Below are positions 49,901-62,800 of a stretch of DNA of 64,000 nt, one piece after another. The DNA comes from Deroplatys truncata (taxonomy: Eukaryota; Arthropoda; Insecta; Mantodea; Mantidae). The number at the start of each line of letters is the position of its first letter. The stretch's first letter is position 1. The stretch spans positions 806,001 through 870,000 of the forward strand of contig CM060985.1 of the NCBI GenBank assembly GCA_030765065.1, in the 5' to 3' direction. The position numbers were made by a program, and so were the translations under genes. The notes beneath the pieces are model-generated. The model was not told the origin of the DNA and ran no database searches. It saw only the letters and a program-made list of their open reading frames with translations.

Positions 49901-52900
49901 GTGATAATACAAGAGGGAGTCAAGAGACTGAGTGAGAGATAGTGTATGGCAGTGTGTGTGAGGTGTGATAATACAAGAGGGAGACAAGAGGCCGGATGAG
50001 GGATAGTGTATATCAGTGTGTGTGAGGTGTGATAATACAAGAGGGAGACAAGAGACTGAGTGGGAGATTGTGTATGGCAGTGTATGTGAGGTGTGATAAT
50101 CCAAGAGGGAGACAAGAAGCTGAGTCAGAGATTGTGTATGGCAGTGTATGTGAGCTGTGATAATCCAAGAGGGAGACAAGAAGCTGAGTCAGAGATTGTG
50201 TATGGCAGTGTATGTGAGGTGTGATAATCCAAGAGGGAGACAAGAGACTGAGTGGGAGATTGTGTATGACAATGTGTGTGAGGTGTGATAATACAAGAGG
50301 GAGACAACAGACTGAGTAGGAGATTGTGTATGACAATGTATGTGAGGTGTGATAATACAAGAGGGAGACAGAATGAGTGGGAGATTGTGTATGGCAGTGT
50401 GTGTGAGCTGTGATAATCCAAGAGGGAGACAAGAGACTGAGTGGGAGATTGTGTATGGCAGTGTGTGTGAGCTGTGATAATCCAAGAGGGAGACAAGAGA
50501 CTGAGTGGGAGATTGTGTATGGCAGTGTGTGTGAGCTGTGATAATCCAAGAGGGAGACAAGTGACTGAGTGCGAGATTGTGTATGGCAGTGTGTGTGAGG
50601 TGTGATAATACAAGAGGAAGACAAGAGACTGAGTGGGAGATATTGTATGAGAGTATCTGTGAAGTGTGATAATACAAGAGGGAGACAAGAGGCCGGATGA
50701 GAGATTGTGTATGACAATGTGTGTGTGACGTGTGATAATACAAGAGGGAGACAAGAGAATGGATGAGAGAAATTGTGTATGACAATGTGTGTGAGGTGAG
50801 ATAATACAAGAGGGAGACAAGAGACTGGATGAGAGAAATTGTGTATGACAATGTGTGTGAGGTGAGATAATACAAGAGGGGAAAAGAGACTGGATGAGAG
50901 ATTGTGTATGATGGTGTGTGTGAGGGATATAATACAAGAGGGGACAAGAGACTGGGTGAGAGAGATGGTGTATGATGGTGTGTGTAAGGGATATAATACA
51001 AGAGGGGACAAGAGACTGGGTGAGAGAGATGGTGTATGATGGTGTGTGTGAGGGATATAATACAAGAGGGGACAAGAGACTGGGTGAGAGAGATGGTGTA
51101 TGATGGTGTGTGTGAGAGATATAATACAAGAGGGGACAAGAGACTGGGTGAGAGAGATGGTGTATGAAGGTGTGTGTGAGGGAATTAATACAAGATGGGA
51201 CAAGAGACTGGGTGAGAGAGATTGTGTAGCAGAGTGTGTGTGAGAGATATAATACAAGAGGGGACTAGAGACTGGGTGAGAGAGATTGTGTAGCAGAGTG
51301 TGTGTGTGAGAGATATAATACAAGTGGGGACAAGAGACTGGGTGAGAGAGATTGTGTATGATGGTGTGTGTGAGGGATATAATACAAGAGGGGACAAGAG
51401 ACTGAGTGAGAGATTGTGTATGACAGTGTGTGTGAGGTGTGATAATACAAGAGGCAGACAAGAGACTGAGTGAGAGATTGTGTATGACAGTGTGTGTGAG
51501 GTGTGATAATACAAGAGGGAGACAAGAAGCTGAGTCAGAGATTGTGTTTGACAGTGTGTGTGAGGTGTGATAATACAAGAGGCAGACAAGAGACTGAGTC
51601 AGAGATTGTGTATGACAGTGTGTGTGAAATGTGATAATACAAGAGTGAGACAAGAGTTGAGTGGGAGATTGTTTGACAGTATGTGTGTGAGGTGTGATAA
51701 TACAAGAGGGTGACATGAGAATGGATGATAGATTGTGTATGACAGTGTGTGTGATGTGTGATAATATAAAAGGGAGACAAGAGACTCAGTGAGAGATTGT
51801 GTATGAATGTGTGTGTGAGGTGTGATAATACAAGAGGGAGACAAGAGACTGAGTGAGAGATTGTGTATGACAGTTTGTGTGAGGTGTGATAATACAACAG
51901 GGAGACAAGAGACTGAGTGGGAGATTGTGTATGACAGTTTGTGTGAGGTGTGATAATACAACAGGGAGACAAGAGACTGAGTGGGAGATTGTGTATGACA
52001 GTGTGTGTGAGGTGTGATAATACAAGAGAGACACAAGAGACTGAGTGGGAGATTGTGTATGACAGTTTGTGTGAGGTGTGATAATACAACAGGGAGACAA
52101 GAGACTGAGTGGGAGATTGTGTATGACAGTGTGTGTGAGGTGTGATAATACAAGAGAGACACAAGAGACTGAGTGGGAGATTGTGTAAGTCACTGTGCAT
52201 GAGGTATGATAATACAAGAGAGACACAAGAGACTGAGTGGGAGATTGTGTATGACAGTTTGTGTGAGGTGTGATAATACAACAGGGAGACAAGAGACTGA
52301 GTGCGAGATTGTGTATGACAGTGTGTGTGAGGTGTGATAATACAAGAGGGAGACAAGAGACTGAGTGAGAGATTGTGTGTGACAGTTTGTGTGAGGTGTG
52401 ATAATACAAGAGGGAGACAACAGACTGAGTGAGAGATTGTGTATGACAGTTTGTGTGAGGTGTGATAATAACCAGAAAGACAAGAGACTGGGTGGGCAAT
52501 TGTGTATGACAGTGTGTGTGAGGTGTGATAATACAAGAGGGACACAAGAGACTGAGTGAGAGATTGTGGATGACAGTGTGTGTGAGGTGTGATAATACAA
52601 GAGGGAGTCAAGAGACTCAGTGAGAGATTGTGTATGACAGTGTATGTGTGAGATGTGATAATACAAGAGGGAGACAAGACACTGAGTGAGAGATTGTGTA
52701 TGGCAGTGTATGTGTGAGATGTGATAATACAAGAGGGAGACAAGACACTGAGTGAGAGATTGTGTATGGCAGTGTGTGTGAGATATGATAATACAAGAGA
52801 GACACAAGAGACTGAGTGGGAGATTGTGTATGACAGTGTGTGTGTGAGATGTGATAATACAAGAAAGAGACAAGAGACTGAGTGAGAGATTGTGTAAGTC

Positions 52901-53805
52901 AGTGTGTGTGAGGTATGATAATACAAGAGAGACACAAGAGACTGAGTGGGAGATTGTCTATGACAGTGTGTGTGAGGTGTGATAATACAAGAGCGAGACA
53001 AGAGACTGAGTGAGAGATTGTGTACGACAATGTGTGTGAGGTGTGATAATACAAGAGGGAGACAGAATGAGTGGGAGATTGTGTATGACAATATGTGTGA
53101 GGTGTGATAATACAAGAGGGAGACAAGAGACTGGATGAGAGATTGTGTACGACAATGTGTGTGAGGTGTGATAATACAAGAGGGAAACAAGAGACTGGAT
53201 GAGAGTTTGTGTATGACTGTGTGAGGTGTGAAAACACAAGAGAGACACAAGAGACTGAGTGAGAGATTGTGTATCACAGTGTGTGTGAGGTGTGATAATA
53301 CAAGAGGGAGACAAGAGCCCGCATAAGAGATTCTGTACGACAATGTGTGTGAGGTGTGATAATACAAGAGGGAGACAGAATGAGTGGGAGATTGTATATG
53401 AGAGTGTGTGTGAGGTGTGATAAGACAAGAGGGAGATAGAATGAGTGGGAGATTGTGTATGACAATATGTGTGAGGTGTGATAATACAAGAGGGAGACAA
53501 GAGACTAAGTGGGAGATTGTGTATGAGAGTATGTGTGAGGTGTGATAATACAAGAGGGACACAAGATACTGAGTGGGAGATTGTGTATGACAATGTGTGT
53601 GAGGTGTGATAATACAAGAGGGAGACAAGAGACTAAGTGGGAGATTGTGTGTGAGGTGTGATAATACAAGAGGGACACAAGAGACTAAGTGGGAGATTGT
53701 GTATGAGAGTATGTGTGAGGTGTGATAATACAAGAGGGACACAAGAGACTAAGTGGGAGATTGTGTATGACAATGTGTGTGAGGTGTGATAATACAAGAG
53801 GGACA
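46926..53805. repeat. 8.0-kb tandem duplication block, copy 2 (with internal deletion)
   Basis: Follows copy 1 (38906-46925) head to tail. The offset is 8020-8085 up to 50910, then drops abruptly to 6812, so 1209 bp are missing. It rises to 6878 after an extra 66-bp monomer near 52700 ('gcagtgtatgtgtgagatg' twice). Collinearity ends near 53805, where copy 1 meets copy 2, as expected of a direct tandem duplication. Confidence 0.92.
50911..51402. repeat. 'gggatataatac' subfamily block, copy 3 (deleted)
   Basis: Only 492 bp remain of the 1477 bp in copy 2. The left junction joins 'ggatgagagattgtgtatga' (equivalent to about 42889) straight to 'tggtgtgtgtgaggg' (equivalent to about 44100). Both parents share 'gtgtatga' at the joint. 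Confidence 0.9.
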
Positions 53806-56800
53806 CAAGAGACTAAGTGGGAGATTGTGTATGACAATGTGTGTGAGGTGTGATAATACAAGAGGGACACAAGAGACTAATTGGGAGATTGTGTATGACA
53901 ATGTGTGTGAGGTGTGATAATACAAGAGGGACACAAGAGACTAAGTGGGAGATTGTGTATGACAATGTGTGTGAGGTGTGATAATACAAGAGGGACACAA
54001 GAGACTAAGTGGGAGATTGTGTATGACAATGTGTGTGAGGTGTGATAATACAAGTGGGACAGAAGATACTGAGTGGGAGATTGTGTATGAGAGTACGTGT
54101 GAGGTGTGATAATACAAGAGGGAGACAAGAGACTAAGTGGGAGATTGTGTATGACAATGTGTGTGAGGTGTGATAATACAAGAGGGAGACAAGAGACTAA
54201 GTGGGAGATTGTGTATGACAATGTGTGTGAAGTGTGATAATACCAGAGGGAGACAAGAGACTAAGTGGGAGATTGTGTATGAGAGTATGTGTGAGGTGTG
54301 ATAATACAAGAAGGAGTCAAGAGTCTGAGTGGGAAATTGTGTATGAGAGTATGTGTGAGGGTTGATAATACAAGAAGGAGTCAAGTGTCTGAGTGGGAAA
54401 TTGTGTATGAGAGTATGTGTGAGGGTTGATAATACAAGAGGGAGACAAGAGTCTGAGTGGGAAATTGTGTATGAGAGTATGTGTGAGGTGTGATAATACA
54501 AGAGGGAGACAAGAGACTAAGTGGGAGATTGTGTATGACAATGTGTGTGAGGTGTGATAATACAAGAGGGAGACAAGAGACTAAGTGGGAGATTGTGTAT
54601 GACAATGTGTGTGAGGTGTGATAATACAAGAGGGAGACAAGAGACTAAGTGGGAGATTGTGTATGAGAGTATGTGTGAGGTGTGATAATACAAGAAGGAG
54701 ATAAGAGACTGAGTGGGAGATTATGTATATCAGTGTCTGTGAGGTGTGATAATACAAGAGGAAGACAAGAGACTGAGTGGGAGATTGTGTATGACAGTGT
54801 GTGTGAGGTGTGATAATACAAGAGGAAGACAAGAGACTGAGTGGGAGATTGTGTATATCAGTGTGTGTGAGGTGTGATAATACAAGAGGAAGACAAGAGA
54901 CTGAGTGGGAGATTGTGTATATCAGTGTGTGTGAGGTGTGATAATACAAGAGGAAGACAAGAGACTGAGTGGGAGATTGTGTATATCAGTGTGCGTGAGG
55001 TGTCATAATACAAGAGGAAGACAAGAGACTGAGTGGGAGATTGTGTATGACAATGTGTGTGAGGTGAGATAATACAAGAGGGAGACAAGAGACTGAGTGG
55101 GAGATTGTGTATGACAGTGTGTGTGAGGTGAGATAATACAAGAGGGAGACAAGAGACTGAGTGGAAGATTGTGTATGACAATGTGTGTGAGGTGACATAA
55201 TACAAGAGGGAGACAAGAGACTGAGTGGGAGATTGTGTATGACAGTGTGTGTGAGGTGTGATAATACAAGAGGGAGACAAGAGACTAAGTGGGAGATTGT
55301 GTATGAGAGTATGTGTGAGGGTTGATAATACAAGAGGGAGACAAGAGTCTGAGTGGGAAATTGTGTATGAGAGTATGTGTGAGGGTTGATAATACAAGAG
55401 GGAGACAAGAGACTAAGTGGGAGATTGTGTATGAGAGTATGTGTGAGGGTTGATAATACAAGAGGGAGACAAGAGATTGGGTGAGAGATTGTGTATGAGA
55501 GTATGTGTGAGGTATGATAATACAAGAGGGAGACAAGAGATTGGGTGAGAGATTGTGTATATCAGTGTGTGTGAGGTGTGATAATACAAGAGGGAGACAG
55601 ACTGAGTGGGAGATTGTGTATGACAATGTGTGTGAGGTGTGATAATACAAGAGGGAGACAAGAGACTGAGTGGAAGATTGTGTATGAGAGTGTGTGTGAG
55701 CTGTGATAATCCAAGAGGGAGACAAGAGACTGAGTGGGAGATTATGTATATCAGTGTCTGTGAGGTGTGATAATACAAGAGGAAGACAAGAGACTGAGTG
55801 GGAGATTGTGTATGACAGTGTGTGTGAGGTGTGATAATACAAGAGGAAGACAAGAGACTGAGTGGGAGATTGTGTATATCAGTGTGTGTGAGGTGTGATA
55901 ATACAAGAGGAAGACAAGAGACTGAGTGGGAGATTGTGTATATCAGTGTGTGTGAGGTGTGATAATACAAGAGGAAGACAAGAGACTGAGTGGGAGATTG
56001 TGTATATCAGTGTGCGTGAGGTGTCATAATACAAGAGGAAGACAAGAGACTGAGTGGGAGATTGTGTATGACAATGTGTGTGAGGTGAGATAATACAAGA
56101 GGGAGACAAGAGACTGAGTGGGAGATTGTGTATGACAGTGTGTGTGAGGTGAGATAATACAAGAGGGAGACAAGAGACTGAGTGGAAGATTGTGTATGAC
56201 AATGTGTGTGAGGTGACATAATACAAGAGGGAGACAAGAGACTGAGTGGGAGATTGTGTATGACAGTGTGTGTGAGGTGTGATAATACAAGAGGGAGACA
56301 GACTGAGTGAGAGATTGTGTATATCAGTGTGTGTGAGGTGTGATAATACAAGAGGAAGACAAGAGACTGAGTGGGAGATTGTGTATATCAGTGTGTGTGA
56401 GGTGTGATAATACAAGAGGAAGACAAGAGACTGAGTGGGAGATTGTGTATATCAGTGTGTGTGAGGTGTCATAATACAAGAGGAAGACAAGAGACTGAGT
56501 GGGAGATTGTGTATATTAGTGTGTGTGAGGTGTGATAATACAAGAGGGAGACAGGCTGAGTGAGAGATTGTGTATATCAGTGTGTGTGAGAATACAAGAG
56601 GAAGACAAGAGATTGGGTGAGAGATTGTGTATATCAGTGTGTGTGAGGTGTGATAATACAAGAGGGAGACAAGAGATTGGGTGAGAGATTGTGTATGGCA
56701 GTGTGTGTGAGGTGTGATAATACAAGAGGGAGACAAGAGACTGAGTGAGAGATTGTGTATGGCAGTGTGTGAGGTGTGATAATACAAGAGGAAGACAAGA

Positions 56801-59800
56801 GACTGAGTGGGAGATTGTGTATGGTAGTGTGTGTGAGGTGTGATAATACAAGAGGGAGTCAAGAGACTGAGTGAGAGATTGTGTATGGCAGTGTGTGCGA
56901 GGTGTGATAATATAAGAGGGAGTCAAGAGACTGAGTGAGAGATTGTGTATGGCAGTGTGTGTGAGGTGTGATAATACAAGAGCGAGACAAGAGGCCGGAT
57001 GAGAGATTGTGTATATCAGTGTGTGTGAGGTGTGATAATACAAGAGGAAGACAAGAGACTGAGTGAGAGATTATGTATATCAGTGTGTGTGAGGTGTGAT
57101 AATACAAGAGGAAGACAAGAGACTGAGTGGGAGATATTGTATGAGAGTATCTGTGAAGTGTGACAATACAAGAGGGAGACAAGAGGCCGGATGAGAGATT
57201 GTGTATATCAGTGCGTGTGAGGTGTGATAATACAAAAGGGAGACAAGAGGCCGGATGAGAGATTGTGTATGGCAGTGTGTGTGAGGTGTGATAATACAAG
57301 AGGGAGACAAGAGATTGGGTGAGAGATTGTGTATGGCAGTGTGTGTGAGGTGTGATAATACAAGAGGAAGACAAGAGACTGAGTGGGAGATTGTGTATGG
57401 CAGTGTGTGTGAGGTGTGATAATACAAGAGGAAGTCAAGAGACTGAGTGAGAGATTGTGTATGGCAGTGTGTGTGAGGTGTAATAATACAAGAGGGAGTC
57501 AAGAGACTGAGTGAGAGATTGTGTATGGCAGTGTGTGTGAGGTGTGATAATACAAGAGGGAGACAAGAGGCTGGATGAGAGATTGTGTATATCAGTGTGT
57601 GTGAGGTGTGATAATACAAGAGGAAGACAAGAGACTGAGTGGGGGATATTGTATGAGAGTATCTGTGAAGTGTGATAATACAAGAGGGAGACAAGAGGCC
57701 AGATGAGAGATTGTGTATATCAGTGTGTGTGAGGAGTGATAATACAAGAGGGAGACAAGAGGCCGGATGAGAGATTGTGTATGGCAGTGTGTGTGAGGTG
57801 TGATAATACAAGAGGGAGACAAGAGGCCGGATGAGAGATTGTGTATATCAGTGTGTGTGAGGTGTGATAATACAAGAGGGAGACAAGAGACTGAGTTGGA
57901 GATTGTGTATGGCAGTGTGTGTGAGGTGTGATAATACAAGAGGGAGACAAGAGACTGAGTGGGAGATATTGTATGAGAGTATCTGTGAAGTGTGATAATA
58001 CAAGAGGGAGACAAAAGGCCGGATGAGAGATTGTGTATATCAGTTTAAGTGAGGTGTGATAATACAAGAGGGAGACAAGAGGCCGGATGAGAGGTTGTGT
58101 ATGGCAGTGTGTGTGAGGTGTGATAATACAAGAGGGAGACAAGAGGCCGGATGAGAGATTGTGTATATCAGTGTGTGTGAGGTGTGATAATACAAGAGGG
58201 AGACAAGAGACTGTGTGGGAGATTGTGTATGGCAGTGTGTGTGAGCTGTGATAATCCAAGAGGGAGACAAGAGACTGAGTGGGAGATTGTGTATGGCAGT
58301 GTGTGTGAGCTGTGATAATCCAAGAGGGAGACAAGAGACTGAGTCAGAGATTGTGTATGACAGTGTGTGTGAGGTGTGATAATACAAGAGGGAGACAAGA
58401 ATCTGAGTCAGAGATTGTGTATGACAGTGTGTGTGAGGTGTGATAATACAACAGGGAGACAAGAGACTGAGTGGGAGATTGTGTATGACAGTGTGTGTGA
58501 GGTGTGATAATACAAGAGGGAGACAAGAGACTGAGTGAGAGATTGTGTATGACAGTGTGTGTGAGGTGTGATAATACAAGAGGGAGTCAAGAGACTGAGT
58601 GAGAGATTGTGTATGACAGTGTATGTGTGAGATGTGATAATACAAGAGGGAGACAAGAGACTGAGTGAGAGATTGTGTATGGCAGTGTGTGTGAGGTGAG
58701 ATAATACAAGAGAGACACAAGAGACTGAGTGGGAGATTGTGTATGACAGTGTGTGTGTGAGATGTGATAATACAAGAAGGAGACAAGAGACTGAGTGAGA
58801 GATTGTGTAAGTCAGTGTGAGTGAGGTATGATAATACAAGAGAACACAAGAGACTGAGTGGGAGATTGTCTATGACAGTATGTGTGAGGTGTGATAATAC
58901 AATAGCGAGACAAGAGACTGAGTGAGAGATTGTGTACGACAATGTGTGTAGGTGTGATAATACAAGAGGGAGACAGAATGAGTGGGAGATTGTGTATGAC
59001 AATATGTGTGAGGTGTGATAATACAAGAGGGAGACAAGAGACTGGATGAGAGATTGTGTACGACAATGTGTGTGAGGTGTGATAATACAAGAGGGAAACA
59101 AGAGACTGGATGAGAGTTTGTGTATGACTGTGTGAGGTGTGTAAATACAAGAGAGACACAAGAGCCTGAGTGAGAGATTGTGTATCACAGTGTGTGTGAG
59201 GTGTGATAATACAAGAGGGAGACAAGAGCCCGCATGAGAGATTCTGTACGACAATGTGTGTGAGGTGTGATAATACAAGAGGGAGACAGAATGAGTGGGA
59301 GATTGTGTATGACAATATGTGTGAGGTGTGATAATGCAAGAGGGAGATAAGCTACTTAGTGGGATATTGTATATGAGAGTATGTCTGAGATGTGATGATA
59401 CAAGAGGGAGACAAGAGACTAAGTGGGAGATTGTGTATGACAATGTGTGTGAGGTGTGATAATACAAGAGGGACACAAGATACTAAGTGGGAGATTGTGT
59501 ATGACAATGTGTGTGAGGTGTGATAATACAAGAGGGAGACAAGAGACTAAGTGGGAGATTGCGTATGACAATGTGTGTGAGGTGTGATAATACAAGAGGG
59601 AGACAATAGACTAAGTGGGAGATTGTGTATGACAATGTGTGTGAGGTGTGATAATCAGGAGGGAGACAAGAGACTAAGTGGGAGATTGTGTATGAGAGTA
59701 TGTGTGAGGTGTGATAATACAAGAAGGAGACAAGAGTCTGAGTGGGAAATTGTGTATGAGAGTATGTGTGAGGGTTGATAATACAAGAGGGAGACAGAAT

Positions 59801-62800
59801 GAGTGGGAGATTGTGTATGACAATATGTGTGAGGTGTGATAATACAAGAGGGAGAAAAGCTACTTAGTGGGATATTGTATATGAGAGTATGTGTGAGATG
59901 TGATAATACAAGAAAGAGACAAGAGTCTGAGTGGGAAATTGTGTATGAGAGTATGTGTGAGGGTTGATAATACAAGAGGGAGACAAGAGTCTGAGTGGGA
60001 AATTGTGTATGAGAGTATGTGTGAGGGTTGATAATACAAGAGGGAGACAAGAGACTAAGTGGGAGATTGTGTATGAGGGTATGTGTGAGGGTTCATAATA
60101 CAAGAGGGAGACAAGAGATTGGGTGAGAGATTGTGTATGAGAGTATGTGTGAGGTAGGATAATACAAGAGGGAGACAAGAGATTGGGTGAGAGATTGTGT
60201 ATATCAGTGTGTGTGAGGTGCGATAATACAAGAGGGAGACAGACTGAGTGGGAGATTGTGTATGACAATGTGTGTGAGGTGTGATAATACAAGAGGGAGA
60301 CAAGAGACTGAGTGGAAGATTGTGTATGAGAGTGTGTGTGAGCTGTGATAATCCAAGAGGGAGACAAGAGACTGAGTGGGAGATTGTGTATGACAGTGTG
60401 TGTGAGGTGTGATAATACAAGAGGGAGACAAGAGACTGAGTGAGAGATTGTGTATGACAATGTGTGTGAGGTGAGATAATACAAGAGGGAGACAAGAGAC
60501 TGTGTGAGAGATTGTCTATGACAGTGTGTGTGAGGTGAGATAATACAAGAGGCAGACAAGAGACTGAGTGGGAGATTGTGTATGACAGTGTGTGTGAGGT
60601 GTGATAATACAAGAGGGAGACAAGAGACTGAGTGAGAGATTGTGTATGACAGTGTGTGTGAGGTGAGATAATACAAGAGGGAGACAAGAGACTGAGTGGA
60701 AGATTGTGTATGACAGTATGTGTGAGGTGAGATAATACAAGAGGGAGACAAGAGACTGAGTGGAAGATTGTGTATGACAATGTATGTGAGGTGAGATAAT
60801 ACAAGAGGGAGACAAGAGACTGAGTGGGAGATTGTGTATGACAGTGTGTGTGAGGTGAGATAATACAAGAGGGAGACAAGAGACTGAGTGGAAGATTGTG
60901 TATGACAATGTGTGTGAGGTGAGATAATACAAGAGGCAGACAAGAGACTGAGTGGGAGATTGTGTATGACAGTGTGTGTGTGAGGTGTGATAATACAAGA
61001 GGGAGACAGGCTGAGTGAGAGATTGTGTATATCAGTGTGTGTGAGGTGTGATAATACAAGAGGAAGACAAGAGACTGAGTGGGAGATTGTGTGTATCAGT
61101 GTGTGTGAGGTGTGATAATACAAGAGGAAGACAAGAGACTGAGTGGGAGATTGTGTATATCAGTGTGTGTGAGGTGTGATAATACAAGAGGAAGACAAGA
61201 GACTGAGTGGGAGATTGTGTATATCAGTGTGTGTGAGGTGTGATAATACAAGAGGAAGACAAGAGACTGAGTGGGAGATTGTGTATATCAGTGTGCGTGA
61301 GGTGTCATAATACAAGAGGAAGACAAGAGACTGAGTGGGAGATTGTGTATATCAGTGTGTGTGAGGTGTGATAATACAAGCGGGAGACAGACTGAGTGAG
61401 AGATTGTGTATATCAGTGTGTGTGAGGTGTGATAATACAAGAGGGAGACAAGAGATTGGGTGAGAGATTGTGTATGGCAGTGTGTGTGAGGTGTGATAAT
61501 ACAAGAGGGAGACAGGAGACTGAGTGAGAGATTGTGTATGGCAGTGTGTGAGGTGTGATAATACAAGAGGAAGACAAGAGACTGAGTGGGAGATTGTGTA
61601 TGGCAGTGTGTGTGAGGTGTGATAATACAAGAGGGAGACAAGAGACTGAGTGAGAGATTGTGTATGACAGTGTGTGTGAGGTGAGATAATACAAGAGGGA
61701 GACAAGAGACTGAGTGGAAGATTGTGTATGACAGTGTGTGTGAGGTGAGATAATACAAGAGGGAGACAAGAGACTGAGTGGAAGATTGTGTATGACAATG
61801 TGTGTGAGGTGAGATAATACAAGAGGGAGACAAGAGACTGAGTGGGAGATTGTGTATGACAGTGTGTGTGAGGTGTGATAATACAAGAGGGAGACAGGCT
61901 GAGTGAGAGATTGTGTATATCAGTGTGTGTGAGGTGTGATAATACAAGAGGAAGACAAGGGACTGAGTGGGAGATTGTGTATATCAGTGTGTGTGAGGTG
62001 TGATAATACAAGAGGAAGACAAGAGACTGAGTGGGAGATTGTGTATATCAGTGTGTGTGAGGTGTGATAATACAAGAGGAAGACAAGAGACTGAGTGGGA
62101 GATTGTGTATATCAGTGTGTGTGAGGTGTGATAATACAAGAGGAAGACAAGAGACTGAGTGGGAGATTGTGCATATCAGTGTGCGTGAGGTGTCATAATA
62201 CAAGAGGAAGACAAGAGACTGAGTGGGAGATTGTGTATATCTGTGTGTGTGAGGTGTGATAATACAAGAGGGAGACAGACTGAGTGAGAGATTGTGTATA
62301 TCAGTGTGTGTGAGGTGTGATAATACAAGAGGAAGACAAGAGATTGGGTGAGAGATTGTGTATATCAGTGTGTGTGAGGTGTGAAAATACAAGAGGGAGA
62401 CAAGAGATTGGGTGACAGATTGTGTATGGCAGTGTGTGTGAGGTGTGATAATACAAGAGGGAGAGCGAGGCTGAGTGAGAGATTGTGTATGGCAGTGTTT
62501 GAGGTGTGATAATACAAGAGGAAGACAAGAGACTGAGTGGGAGATTGTGTATGGCAGTGTGTGTGAGGTATGATAATACAAGAGGGAGTCAAGAAACTGA
62601 GTGAGAGATTGTGTATGGCAGTGTGTGTGAGGTGTGATAATACAAGAGGGAGTCAAGAGACTGAGTGAGAGATTGTGTATGGCAGTGTGTGTGAGGTGTG
62701 ATAATACAAGAGGGAGACAAGAGGCCGGATGAGAGATTGTGTATATCAGTGTGTGTGAGGTGTGATAATACAAGAGGAAGACAAGAGACTGAGTGGGAGA

